A stretch of 64,000 nucleotides of DNA. Source: an uncultured Lachnospiraceae bacterium (GTDB lineage Bacteria > Bacillota > Clostridia > Lachnospirales > Lachnospiraceae). Of the stretch, positions 44,921 through 53,092 are shown one piece after another (positions within the stretch are counted from its first letter, which is position 1; every line of letters begins with the position of its first letter). Where the stretch lies: contig CADBFZ010000006.1 of NCBI GenBank assembly GCA_902794095.1, positions 26,092-90,091 of the forward strand, written 5' to 3'. The notes under the pieces are model-generated. The model saw only the letters and a list, made by a program, of their open reading frames with translations. It was not told where the DNA came from and did not search any database. Made by a program: the position numbers and the translations under genes.

Positions 44921-46357
44921 TTAAACAGGGTAAGCTTTGTTATCCTTGTCTGCGATTTTTACATCTACGCCGGTTTCCTGAGCCTGACGATATTTGAAGA
45001 AGTCAGTAGCAACCTGAGGGAACAGTGCGTAAGAAAGCACGTCCTCATCCTGCTTCTTCCATTCCTTCATCTCTGCCTCGATAGTTGCAAGTTCGGGCTC
45101 GGTATGTCCGGTAGCCTCTGCACTTCTTGCGGTAGAACGCTTCTCGCCGGGGATGACCTTGTCAATGACTTCCTGATTCATAGGCTTAACGGTCTGGCCG
45201 TAGTTACCACGAAGGAGATCCTTGAACTCACCGGTAGCCATCTTGTAACGCTCGCCCATAAGGACATTGAAGATAGCCTGGGTTCCGACAATCTGTGATG
45301 AAGGTGTAACAAGAGGAGGCTCACCGCAGTCCTTACGAACTCTGGGGATCTCTTCAAGTACGTCTCTGTAACGATTCTCAGCCTTCTGCTCTTTGAGCTG
45401 GCTAACCATGTTAGAAAGCATTCCGCCGGGAACCTGATAAAGAAGGGTCTTAATGTTAACACCGAGAACCTTGGTGTTCATGAGGCCGCTCTTAATGCAC
45501 TCATCTCTGTAGGGTGCGAAGTAATCAGCGATCTCTGCAAGGAGATTCTGATCGTAACCGGTGTCATAGGGAGTTCCCTTGAAGGTCTCTACCATAACCT
45601 CGGTAGCGGGCTGTGAAGTTCCGAGTGCGAAAGGAGAAATAGCGCAGTCGATAACGTCTACACCTGCTTCTACTGCCTTGAGATAGGTCATGCTCGCAAC
45701 ACCTGAGGTGTAGTGAGTGTGAAGCTGGATAGGAAGCTTGGTCTGCTCCTTCATAGCCTTGATAAGCTCTGCAGCCTTGTAAGGAAGAAGAAGTCCTGCC
45801 ATATCCTTGATACAGATGGAATCTGCACCCATCTCTTCGATCTTCTTAGCCATGTCTGCCCAATACTCGAGAGTATAAGCATCACCGAGAGTATAGGAAA
45901 GAGCAATCTGAGCATGTCCTCTGCCCTCTCTCTTCTTAATCTCGTTGGTTGCATTAACTGCTTCCTGAAGGTTTCTCAGGTCATTAAGGCAGTCGAAAAT
46001 TCTGATGATATCAATTCCGTTTGCGATGGACTTCTCAACGAAAGCATCTACAACGTCATCTGCATAAGGTCTGTATCCGAGGATGTTCTGTCCTCTGAAG
46101 AGCATCTGAAGCTTGGTGTTCTTGAATCCGTCACGAAGCTTTCTGAGTCTTTCCCAGGGATCTTCCTTGAGGAATCTGAGTGATGCATCAAATGTAGCGC
46201 CGCCCCAGCACTCTACTGCGTGGTATCCGACCTTATCCATCTTCTCAACAATGGGAAGCATGATCTCAGTAGGCATTCTGGTGGCGATAAGGGACTGGTG
46301 AGCGTCTCTTAAGACTGTCTCCATGATCCCAACGGGTTTTTTAGTTATTTCAGCCAT
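44921..46357 (-). CDS. oadA: OadA/PycB-type carboxyltransferase subunit
   Basis: A 478-residue TIM-barrel carboxyltransferase acting on pyruvate/oxaloacetate. 'METVLRDAHQSLIATRM' at the N-terminus (metal Asp), 'ECWGGATFDASLRFL', 'CIKDMAGLLLP' with the carbamylated-lysine candidate, and 'QLHTHYTSGVA' with the metal histidines are all present. The 5S subunit of transcarboxylase has the same fold. It lacks the C-terminal biotin domain, which is supplied by the separate carrier gene. It lies 22 bases after the OadB-like gene. The exact reaction (oxaloacetate decarboxylation or transcarboxylation with the PccB-like subunit) cannot be fixed from sequence. Confidence 0.92.
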   Translation of the reverse strand: MAEITKKPVGIMETVLRDAHQSLIATRMPTEIMLPIVEKMDKVGYHAVECWGGATFDASLRFLKEDPWERLRKLRDGFKNTKLQMLFRGQNILGYRPYADDVVDAFVEKSIANGIDIIRIFDCLNDLRNLQEAVNATNEIKKREGRGHAQIALSYTLGDAYTLEYWADMAKKIEEMGADSICIKDMAGLLLPYKAAELIKAMKEQTKLPIQLHTHYTSGVASMTYLKAVEAGVDVIDCAISPFALGTSQPATEVMVETFKGTPYDTGYDQNLLAEIADYFAPYRDECIKSGLMNTKVLGVNIKTLLYQVPGGMLSNMVSQLKEQKAENRYRDVLEEIPRVRKDCGEPPLVTPSSQIVGTQAIFNVLMGERYKMATGEFKDLLRGNYGQTVKPMNQEVIDKVIPGEKRSTARSAEATGHTEPELATIEAEMKEWKKQDEDVLSYALFPQVATDFFKYRQAQETGVDVKIADKDNKAYPV

Positions 46358-46379
46358 TTTTCTATTCCTTTCACATTAA

Positions 46380-47531
46380 TCAAAATACACCGAACATTGC
46401 CATGAATGTACCTGCACAAACTGCAGTACCGATAACTCCGGCAACGTTGGGTCCCATTGCATGCATAAGAAGGAAGTTGGTAGGATCTTCTTCGGAACCG
46501 ACCTTCTGTGAAACTCTGGCTGCCATGGGAACAGCGGAAACGCCGGCCGATCCGATAAGAGGATTAACCTGACCCTTGGTAAGTATGCACATCAGTTTAC
46601 CGAACAATACTCCGGCAAGTGTACCGAATGCGAATGCTACGAGACCGAGAACAACTATCTTGATGGTATCAAGGTTGAGGAAAGCCTCAGCTGAAGTGGT
46701 TGCACCTACGCTCGTTCCGAGGAAGATAACAACGATGTACATCATAGCGTTTGAAGCGGTCTCAGTAAGCTGACGAACAACTCCGCTCTCTTTGAAAAGG
46801 TTACCCAGCATCAGCATACCGATAAGGGGTGCGGTGGTGGGAAGTACCATACAAACAACGATGGTGATAACGATGGGGAAGAGGATCTTCTCCGTCTTGG
46901 AAACGGGTCTGAGCTGACCCATCTTGATTGCTCTCTCCTTCTTGGTGGTGAAAGCTTTCATAATGGGGGGCTGAATAATGGGCACGAGGCTCATGTAGGA
47001 ATATGCTGCTACGGCAATAGGTCCGAGCAGTGCAGTCTGTCCGAGCTTACCGGCAAGGAAGATCGATGTAGGGCCGTCCGCTCCACCGATGATGGAAATA
47101 GCAGCTGCGGCTTTATCATTGAATCCCATAAAGATTGCGCCGAAGTAAGCCATGAAAATACCGAACTGTGCGGCAGCTCCGAGAAGGAAGCTCTTAGGGT
47201 TTGCAATAAGGGGACCGAAGTCGGTCTGTGCTCCTACACCCATGAAGATGAGTGAAGGAAGGATTGCAAGCTCATCCAGCTTATAGAAATAGTAAAGGAG
47301 TCCGCCTGCTCCGTTGGGAGCCTTCTCTGCAGAGAGAATGATGTCGGGATAAATGTTTACGAGGAGCATTCCGAATGCGATGGGCACAAGGAGAAGCGGC
47401 TCGTACTCATGGGCAATAGCCAGATAAAGGAAAAAGCAGGCAACCGCGATCATGACATAGTTTCCAACTGTGAGATTGAAAAACGCTGTCTGATGAAGGA
47501 GGTTATCCAGCGTGGTTAAAAAATAACTCAT
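46380..47531 (-). CDS. oadB: Sodium-pumping decarboxylase beta subunit (OadB/GcdB/MmdB)
   Basis: A 383-residue integral membrane protein with about ten to eleven segments that decarboxylates carboxybiotin and exports sodium ions. Family signatures are visible: 'FMGVGAQTDFGPLIANPKSF', 'AAISIIGGADGPTSIFLAGKL' with the sodium-site aspartate in 'GGADGP', and 'NPLIGSAGVSAVPMAARVSQK' near the C-terminus. It is preceded by the biotin carrier (18-base gap) and followed by oadA. Whether its partner is the oxaloacetate-, methylmalonyl- or glutaconyl-type transferase is not shown by the beta subunit alone. Confidence 0.94.
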   Translation of the reverse strand: MSYFLTTLDNLLHQTAFFNLTVGNYVMIAVACFFLYLAIAHEYEPLLLVPIAFGMLLVNIYPDIILSAEKAPNGAGGLLYYFYKLDELAILPSLIFMGVGAQTDFGPLIANPKSFLLGAAAQFGIFMAYFGAIFMGFNDKAAAAISIIGGADGPTSIFLAGKLGQTALLGPIAVAAYSYMSLVPIIQPPIMKAFTTKKERAIKMGQLRPVSKTEKILFPIVITIVVCMVLPTTAPLIGMLMLGNLFKESGVVRQLTETASNAMMYIVVIFLGTSVGATTSAEAFLNLDTIKIVVLGLVAFAFGTLAGVLFGKLMCILTKGQVNPLIGSAGVSAVPMAARVSQKVGSEEDPTNFLLMHAMGPNVAGVIGTAVCAGTFMAMFGVF

Positions 47532-47549
47532 CAGTTACTCCTTTGTTCA

Positions 47550-47921
47550 TCAGTTAAGGGTTGCAAGTACTGCGCCTGCATCAACGGAATCACCTGCATT
47601 GCAATCGATGCTTGCTACGGTTCCGTCCTGAGGTGCTACACAGTTGATCTCCATCTTCATGGACTCGATAACAACAACGGGATCGCCCTTCTTAACAGCG
47701 TCGCCTACATTCTTAACAGCCTTGAGAACCTTTCCTGCTGCACCGGCTTCAACCTTGATTGAACCTGCGCCTGCGGAAGCCTTGGGAGCTGCTGCGGGTG
47801 CTGCAGCGGGAGCGGGTGCTGCTGCGGGACGAGCGGGAGCTGCTACTGCAGGTGCTGCGCCGTTCTCTTCTACGGTTACTGCATATGCGGTTCCGTTAAC
47901 GGTAATGGTATAATTTTTCAT
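47550..47921 (-). CDS. Biotin carboxyl carrier protein of the sodium-pump decarboxylase
   Basis: A 123-residue carrier. A short N-terminal region ('MKNYTITVNGTAYAVTVEE') leads to an Ala/Pro-rich flexible linker (residues 23-50), and the biotinyl domain follows with 'VVIESMKMEINCVAPQDG', where the lysine between the methionines carries biotin. The linker lets the biotin swing between the carboxyltransferase and the membrane pump. This is the GcdC/MmdC/1.3S type. It lies 18 bases after the OadG-like gene. Confidence 0.95.
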   Translation of the reverse strand: MKNYTITVNGTAYAVTVEENGAAPAVAAPARPAAAPAPAAAPAAAPKASAGAGSIKVEAGAAGKVLKAVKNVGDAVKKGDPVVVIESMKMEINCVAPQDGTVASIDCNAGDSVDAGAVLATLN

Positions 47922-47939
47922 TTGATTTTCCTCCGGAAA

Positions 47940-48818
47940 TTATTGTCTCTTGATTTTTCTTATCGAACGAACTACGAAACCGCTCGTATCTGTGGTTCCC
48001 TCATATGCAGCTACTGCAGCGGCGATAACCGCAACAAGTTCTGCATCGGAGCTTTCGGCCGTTTCATTCTTAACAATCTGTTCAACAGCTTTGTTGATTC
48101 CTTCTTCAGCCTTATCTTCGGGATGGAAGAGGTTGTGGAAGAAGGCCTTAACAGCCTTTGAAACCTTCTCGATAAATCTGGTTACAGGTCCAAGGAGATT
48201 GATGATAATGGCGATGGCAATGAGCATTACGAAAACGGTGCCCATTCCGATAACGGTATTGAGTCCGGCCTTATTCATCTTCTCGCCCGTTGTATATCTG
48301 GGATTGAATGCGGCACTGGTGAGTTTCATTTCCGAAAGATCGTTTACGAAGATCATCTCGATATCTGCATTTCTATTCTCGCAAGTGCATGCAATATCAA
48401 CAATAATCTCATCTCCGTCCACGAAAACGATGGGCTCTTCTCTGGTGACGATTCTTCCTGTCTCAACATAACCCTTTTGGAAGTTATCAACCGCATTTGC
48501 AAAAGCATAGCCGTCGGTCAAAAAGCCAGCAGCCTGATATACATGGGTCTCAACTTCGGGATAAGTGAAAGTGTCAAAAGGAGCACCGAGGATCGAAGGA
48601 TCATCAATGATGGCGTCTATTGTCTCAACTACATATGAGTTTGCAATGGTAGCCGCTCTGTATGATCTCCAAGTCTGGATGTTGATATCTTCAGCTCCAT
48701 ACTGCTGCATAAGCACGGAAGCCTCGAGATCACTGAAAGACGTGGTCTCCTTCTCACCGCAAGCGCAGAGCATAAGTCCCAGCACTACACTCAAAAGGAC
48801 CAATTTGAATTTTTTCAT
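47940..48818 (-). CDS. OadG-type gamma subunit fused to an N-terminal lipoprotein domain
   Basis: A 292-residue protein. It opens with a lipoprotein signal (MKKFKLVLLSVVLGLMLCAC, lipid on Cys20). A domain of about 150 residues (25-175) that would lie outside the membrane follows; no family was recognised for it. Residues 183-292 are OadG-like: a membrane segment (about 185-209), a charged region and the typical end 'ELVAVIAAAVAAYEGT...GFVVRSIRKIKR'. Normal gamma subunits are only about 60-120 residues and have no such domain. The gamma subunit joins the carboxyltransferase to the membrane pump. It lies between the PccB-like and biotin-carrier genes. Confidence 0.88.
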   Translation of the reverse strand: MKKFKLVLLSVVLGLMLCACGEKETTSFSDLEASVLMQQYGAEDINIQTWRSYRAATIANSYVVETIDAIIDDPSILGAPFDTFTYPEVETHVYQAAGFLTDGYAFANAVDNFQKGYVETGRIVTREEPIVFVDGDEIIVDIACTCENRNADIEMIFVNDLSEMKLTSAAFNPRYTTGEKMNKAGLNTVIGMGTVFVMLIAIAIIINLLGPVTRFIEKVSKAVKAFFHNLFHPEDKAEEGINKAVEQIVKNETAESSDAELVAVIAAAVAAYEGTTDTSGFVVRSIRKIKRQ

Positions 48819-48832
48819 ATTGTCGTCCTTTC

Positions 48833-50227
48833 TTAAATTGATGTGTGTTTCTTATAGATTTCGCTTCCGTTCTTGGAATAGAGCATCTCAAATGCTGCGA
48901 TTACATATTTACGGGTATCGGCAGCGTTAATAACCTGATCGACATATCCGCGGCGGGCTGCATCAGCTGCTCCGGCAAGTCCGGACTCGATGTCGGATGC
49001 GCTCTTGCCGGTGATCTGTGCTGCAAGCTTTCCATCCATGATACCAACTCTTGAGGTGCTCCAGCTGATGGTCATGTCACAGCCGAGTGCCTTGGAGTTC
49101 ATGATGTTTGCAGCATTACCGATAGCGTCTCCGGTAATAACGTTAACCTTGGGTACGGTTGAAGAAGCAAGAACGCCTGCAAGTGCAGCTGCGCTTCTTG
49201 CGATTCTCTTCTCGTTAGCTTCTGAAGCTTCGAAGCCCTTAACATTGGTAAGGGTAAGAACCTGGATATCGAAAGCATCGCAGAATCTGATGAAGTCTGC
49301 TGCCTTGTCGCATCCGTCTGCAGTAAGAACGTTGTCGATCTTAACTGCCTTCTCGCCTTCGAACTTGAATCCGTTGTTAGCAACAACTCCGGTAAGAACA
49401 CCGTCGAGTTTGATAAATGCGGTAACAACAGAAGGCTCGTAAGCGGGTCTGATCTCTATGAAAGATCCTGCATCACCGAGGTTCTCAATAAGAGCAGCTG
49501 CTGAAGCAGCGTCGGTAACTGCAAGTGCTCTGTTAAGATCATCAGAGCTTGTTCCTTCGAGATCATCGTTTGAAGTCTCATTATTCGAAGGAAGTACTGA
49601 AACAAGCTGTCTAACAGCAGCAAAGAGATCTGCCTCGGTAGCGCAAAGCTGTGCATTACCGGTAACCTCTGACTGATATTTTCCGCTTGCTGTGTCGTTC
49701 TTGGCAGTATAGTTGCCTGTGATGGTGTCGGGAGCGTTTACGAAAAGCTTTCCGTCACCTGAGATGAATGTAAAATCAGAAAGTCCGGAGAAAAGTCCGG
49801 CACCGCCTCCGCAGTTTCCTACTACGGCAGTAATCTGAGGGATAAGACCTGATGCCTTGGTCATCTTGCCGTAGATACGGCCGAATGCGTAAAGTGCATC
49901 ACTACCCTCCTCTAATCTCATACCTGCGCAATCGATGATTCCGATGACGGGCGATCCTGTTCTGATAGCCATGTCATAGAGATTAACGATCTTGCGAGCA
50001 TGCATTTCGCCGATGCTGCCTCCGAGGACTGATGCATCCTGGCTGTAGACATATACGCATCTTCCTCCGATTGTGCCGTATCCGGTCACGCATCCGTCTG
50101 ACGCAAGTGCCTTGGGATCTGCATTAAGATCCGTTGATCTTGCGGTTACGAGTGCTCCGATCTCGGCAAAGCTCGAATCGTCAAGAAGCGATGCGATACG
50201 CCCGAGCGCTTTTGAAGTACCACTCAT
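48833..50227 (-). CDS. Acyl-CoA carboxyltransferase subunit (PccB/MmdA-like)
   Basis: A 464-residue crotonase-fold carboxyltransferase of the propionyl-/methylmalonyl-CoA type (12S transcarboxylase-like). The first half has 'VYVYSQDASVLGGSIGEMHARKI' and 'GIIDCAGMRLEEGSDAL' with the acyl-CoA oxyanion region; the second half has 'LTLTNVKGFEASEANEKRIAR'. It is shorter than typical MmdA (about 510). It opens the operon: PccB-like, OadG-lipoprotein, biotin carrier, OadB, OadA. AATTCGGAGGAAACA precedes the ATG. Glutaconyl-CoA or methylmalonyl-CoA are the most likely substrates; sequence alone does not decide. Confidence 0.85.
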   Translation of the reverse strand: MSGTSKALGRIASLLDDSSFAEIGALVTARSTDLNADPKALASDGCVTGYGTIGGRCVYVYSQDASVLGGSIGEMHARKIVNLYDMAIRTGSPVIGIIDCAGMRLEEGSDALYAFGRIYGKMTKASGLIPQITAVVGNCGGGAGLFSGLSDFTFISGDGKLFVNAPDTITGNYTAKNDTASGKYQSEVTGNAQLCATEADLFAAVRQLVSVLPSNNETSNDDLEGTSSDDLNRALAVTDAASAAALIENLGDAGSFIEIRPAYEPSVVTAFIKLDGVLTGVVANNGFKFEGEKAVKIDNVLTADGCDKAADFIRFCDAFDIQVLTLTNVKGFEASEANEKRIARSAAALAGVLASSTVPKVNVITGDAIGNAANIMNSKALGCDMTISWSTSRVGIMDGKLAAQITGKSASDIESGLAGAADAARRGYVDQVINAADTRKYVIAAFEMLYSKNGSEIYKKHTSI

Positions 50228-50304
50228 GTTGTTTCCTCCGAATTCTTATATATTTTGATTTAAAGGAGAAAAACCGATTTTTCCCCATTTTTTCAATCTT
50301 AATC

Positions 50305-50333
50305 ACTATATCATACGGAGGTATTTTTTGAAA
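50305..50333 (-). promoter_or_regulatory. Promoter of the carboxyltransferase/sodium-pump operon
   Basis: TATAGT (50305-50310) with a weak TTTCAA (50328-50333) 17 bases upstream on the minus strand. The leader is about 70 bases. The weak -35 suggests help from an activator, which is inference. Confidence 0.45.
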
Positions 50334-50392
50334 GCGGAAATACCTGTCAAATCGTGTCATTTTTTATAACCTACGGTACAAAAATATACAGA

Positions 50393-50423
50393 TTGTGACA
50401 GAGGGTCCGACCCCGTGACACAA
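50393..50423. repeat. GGGTCSGACCC-family repeat copy
   Basis: TTGTGACAGAGGGTCCGACCCCGTGACACAA: an imperfect palindrome of the dispersed family, with two outer-arm mismatches. It lies directly past the T-run of the scpB terminator. Confidence 0.7.
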
Positions 50424-50460
50424 AAAAAGATGACAGGAGAACCGTCCCCCTGTCATCTTT
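50422..50460 (-). terminator. Terminator of the scpA-scpB transcript, built from a repeat-like hairpin
   Basis: AGATGACAGG and CCTGTCATCT (50427-50460 region) enclose AGAACCGTCCC. On the minus strand the stem is followed by a run of seven T. The core 'GGGGGACGGTTCT' is of a second repeat type; a related CCGTCCCCC piece lies near 38.3 kb. Confidence 0.85.
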
Positions 50461-50466
50461 AATAAT

Positions 50467-51036
50467 TCAAATATCAAGTTTTACGCTAATCTCGGCTTCA
50501 GCTTCTTTCTTGTACTCTTCCACCTGGTCGGGTGTGATCTGGGGAAGGTCGCTGATTGAAGTTACTCCGAAGCATCTGAGGAAGTTTTCGGTGGTTCCAA
50601 AAAGGATGGGCTTTCCGGGGGCATCGAGTCTTCCGAACTCTTTGATCAGGTCGTACTCAAGGAGCTTGTTAACCGCATGCTCACAGGATACGCCACGGAT
50701 CTTCTCAATCTCGATCCTGGTAACGGGCTGCTTGTAAGCAATGATGGAAAGAGTTTCGAGAACCGTATCGGAAAGAGTAAATCTGGGCTTACTCTTGGTA
50801 ACCTTGATCAGGTAATCGTAATTGTCGGGTTTGGTGCAAAGCTGAACCGCATCTTCCAGTTTAACAAGCTGTACTCCGCATGCAGGATTCTCATACTTAA
50901 CGGTAAGCTCATCCAATGCGTCGTTAATCTCGCCTTCGGTTACTTCCAGTACTTCGGCGAGTTTCTTGATGTCAACCGAATCACCGAGGGCAAATAATAT
51001 ACTTTCTATTGCACTTTCAATCGCAGTTAATTCCAT
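50467..51036 (-). CDS. scpB: Segregation and condensation protein B
   Basis: A 189-residue winged-helix protein that works with ScpA and SMC in chromosome condensation. Family stretches include 'ESILFALGDSVDIKKLAEVL' at the N-terminus, 'LETLSIIAYKQPVTRIEIEKIRGV' in the middle and 'YDLIKEFGRLDAPGKPILFGTT' in the second winged helix. The start overlaps the scpA stop by one base, so the two are coupled. Confidence 0.95.
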   Translation of the reverse strand: MELTAIESAIESILFALGDSVDIKKLAEVLEVTEGEINDALDELTVKYENPACGVQLVKLEDAVQLCTKPDNYDYLIKVTKSKPRFTLSDTVLETLSIIAYKQPVTRIEIEKIRGVSCEHAVNKLLEYDLIKEFGRLDAPGKPILFGTTENFLRCFGVTSISDLPQITPDQVEEYKKEAEAEISVKLDI

Positions 51037-51824
51037 CAGTTTTCTATTCCTTCGCTAACCGGTTCCGGCTCTTTATCAGCCAGATTCGAGGTTATCATAA
51101 TATCGTCGTCAATGTTTTCCTGAGATACGCTGATATCTCCGCTCTTCATAAGCTCAAGTACGATAAGGAACGTAACAATAAGCTCTGCGCGGCTGCGCTG
51201 TTTCTCAAGAAGTTTTCTGAAAGAGAAGGTCTTGTGCTCCGAAGCAAAAGCCTTAACGAAGAGAGTCTTCTGATCCATATCGATCTCTTCTCTTTCGATG
51301 TTACCGTAACGGCTTCTGATAGGGTCGATCCTGTCTTCCTGTCTCATGAGCATTGCTTTGAATATCTCATGAAGTTTGGGAAGAGTCATATCTCCGCGAA
51401 GCTCATCGTAGTCGATGGGGGCTTCGTAATCTTTGACCTCATCAGGAAGGATCTTCTTGGTTCTGAAAAGAACCTGTGCGGCGGTCATCTGTCTGTCCTT
51501 AAGTTCCATGGAAAGCTGACGCGCCATCTTATACTCGAGGAGCTGCTGAACAAGTTCCGCTCTGGGATCTTCGGGTTCACCCTCTTCATTCTCCTCCACG
51601 GGAAGCAGCATCTTGCACTTGATATCAAGAAGAGTCGCAGCCATTACAAGGAACTCGCTGCAGATATCCATGTTCTCTTCCTTCATCTGTTTGATGTACT
51701 CAAGATACTGAGCCGTTATCTCAACGATGGGGATATCGTATATGTCTATTTTATTTTTCTCGATCAGATGAAGGAGAAGGTCAAGAGGCCCCTCGAACAC
51801 CTGAAGCTTAACAGGTATAGCCAT
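51036..51824 (-). CDS. scpA: Segregation and condensation protein A
   Basis: The kleisin subunit that bridges the SMC heads; 262 residues, normal length. The N-terminal signature 'FEGPLDLLLHLIEKNKIDIYDIP' is clear, a charged middle follows ('EENEEGEPEDPRAELVQQLLEY'), and the C-terminal winged helix has 'VVTFLIVLELMKSGDISVSQ'-like residues. It lies 12 bases after the phosphoesterase gene and overlaps scpB by one base. Confidence 0.95.
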   Translation of the reverse strand: MAIPVKLQVFEGPLDLLLHLIEKNKIDIYDIPIVEITAQYLEYIKQMKEENMDICSEFLVMAATLLDIKCKMLLPVEENEEGEPEDPRAELVQQLLEYKMARQLSMELKDRQMTAAQVLFRTKKILPDEVKDYEAPIDYDELRGDMTLPKLHEIFKAMLMRQEDRIDPIRSRYGNIEREEIDMDQKTLFVKAFASEHKTFSFRKLLEKQRSRAELIVTFLIVLELMKSGDISVSQENIDDDIMITSNLADKEPEPVSEGIEN

Positions 51825-51836
51825 AACAGTTTCAGA

Positions 51837-52736
51837 TTATACTCCACCTGTGGGTTTTAAATCAATTACCACTAATTCCCCGGGGTTAAATACCCTGATG
51901 GGGATTGAATGTGAACCTAAGCCTCTGGATATGATCACTTTGCGACCGTTTATATCAAAATCCCCCGCATCATACTTCGGGAAAAGAGAGAGCTTGGGAG
52001 AAAAGACTCCGCGCATTACATGAGCGCCCTTTTCTCTTGCTTCCTTTGATACGGGAACGGGAATTCTTACAAGTCCTCCGTGAAGGTGTCCCGCAAGTGT
52101 CATATCAGCCCCGTAAGCCGCATAGGTTTCAGCGTAAACAGGGTTATGAGCAAGCAGGATGTTGTACGAAGAAGGATCCGGTTTACCAACGGTCTCTTCG
52201 ATATATGAAGGATCCATGGTGGTCTCCTTCATTCTCTTATAGTAGCTTCTGTCCGCCGAAAAAGAGATCACATTGATCCCGGTCTCTTCCAAAGAAAACA
52301 CACCGTTTTCCGTGATTGTGATCCCTGCATCCGATAAGCTCTTTGTATATGTCTCCCAGGTATCTCCGTAGGTTTCCGGATAGAGCTTAAGTCTGAGCTC
52401 ATGGTTTCCGTACGCATATACCATAGGGAAGGATTTATTCAGTTCTTTTAAGAAGTTCTCGACCTTCTCGGTACCTTTACCGGGATGGGCCGTTATCATA
52501 TCTCCGCCGATAAGAACCAGCTGAGGTGATAATTCCCTGATCTTTTCAAGCAAAAAGGTACCGCCCTCTCCATACATCTTACAGTGAAGATCGGATAAGA
52601 ACACAACTCTTACATCCTTACGAACCTTGTCACTTTCAAATTCATATGAAGAGACAGTAAATCTGCTCGTATCAAATACGATGACCCAGATAAAAAATAT
52701 GATGATGGAGATCAGTAGCCATATCAGGATATCCAA
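51837..52736 (-). CDS. Membrane-anchored metallophosphoesterase
   Basis: A 299-residue calcineurin-like phosphoesterase with one N-terminal membrane segment (residues 3-22). All metal motifs are intact: 'VFLSDLHC', 'LIGGDMI', 'YGNHELR', 'LLAHNP' and 'LAGHLHGG'. It resembles YkuE/YaeI-like enzymes, some of which act on lipid-linked substrates; the substrate here is unknown. The frame begins with TTG at 52736, with AAGGAG 5 bases upstream and no better ATG nearby. It is read toward scpA and lies after the rpsU terminator. Confidence 0.88.
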   Translation of the reverse strand: MDILIWLLISIIIFFIWVIVFDTSRFTVSSYEFESDKVRKDVRVVFLSDLHCKMYGEGGTFLLEKIRELSPQLVLIGGDMITAHPGKGTEKVENFLKELNKSFPMVYAYGNHELRLKLYPETYGDTWETYTKSLSDAGITITENGVFSLEETGINVISFSADRSYYKRMKETTMDPSYIEETVGKPDPSSYNILLAHNPVYAETYAAYGADMTLAGHLHGGLVRIPVPVSKEAREKGAHVMRGVFSPKLSLFPKYDAGDFDINGRKVIISRGLGSHSIPIRVFNPGELVVIDLKPTGGV

Positions 52737-52759
52737 GGTCTCTCCTTACAGTCTTAGAT

Positions 52760-52791
52760 AAAAAAAGGCCCCCGCAATTTCTCAGGGGCCT
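52760..52791 (-). terminator. Terminator of rpsU
   Basis: GGCCCCTG and CGGGGGCC form the stem (52768-52791), followed by seven T on the minus strand. Confidence 0.9.
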
Positions 52792-52800
52792 CATCGGAAC

Positions 52801-52977
52801 TTAGTTATACTTGCGCTTTCTGGCAGCTTCAGACTTCTTCTTACGCTTTACGCTGGGCTTCTCATAGTGCTCGCGCTTACGGATCTCCTGCTGAATGCCG
52901 GCCTTTGCGCAGCTTCTCTTGAAGCGGCGAAGAGCGCTGTCAAGTGATTCGTTCTCTTTAACCTGTACTGATGACAT
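52801..52977 (-). CDS. rpsU: 30S ribosomal protein S21
   Basis: A 58-residue, strongly basic protein of the small subunit. It reads [20 protein letters not shown] and continues with '[20 protein letters not shown]' and a Lys/Arg-rich end, an exact fit to the S21 family. GGGAGG lies 9 bases before the ATG. It has its own promoter, overlapping the 3' end of the upstream gene, and its own terminator. Confidence 0.97.
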   Translation of the reverse strand: MSSVQVKENESLDSALRRFKRSCAKAGIQQEIRKREHYEKPSVKRKKKSEAARKRKYN

Positions 52978-53055
52978 TTTCTCTTACCTCCCTTCAGTCC
53001 CTTTGTACTGCAGGGTTATTCTAATAATTTATTTACGCACGACGCGTACTTTGAA

Positions 53056-53085
53056 AGTATATATTGGGGAATATCAAAAAGTCAA
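53056..53085 (-). promoter_or_regulatory. Promoter of rpsU
   Basis: TTGACT (53080-53085), 18 bases, TATACT (53056-53061) on the minus strand. The leader is about 70 bases. The -35 lies just past the stop codon of the membrane-protein gene. Confidence 0.7.
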
Positions 53086-53092
53086 GGATTTT

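Noticed and set aside
51009..51860. Plus-strand open frame of 283 codons
   Set aside because: It is antisense to scpA, which is well supported; no ribosome site or recognisable domain.
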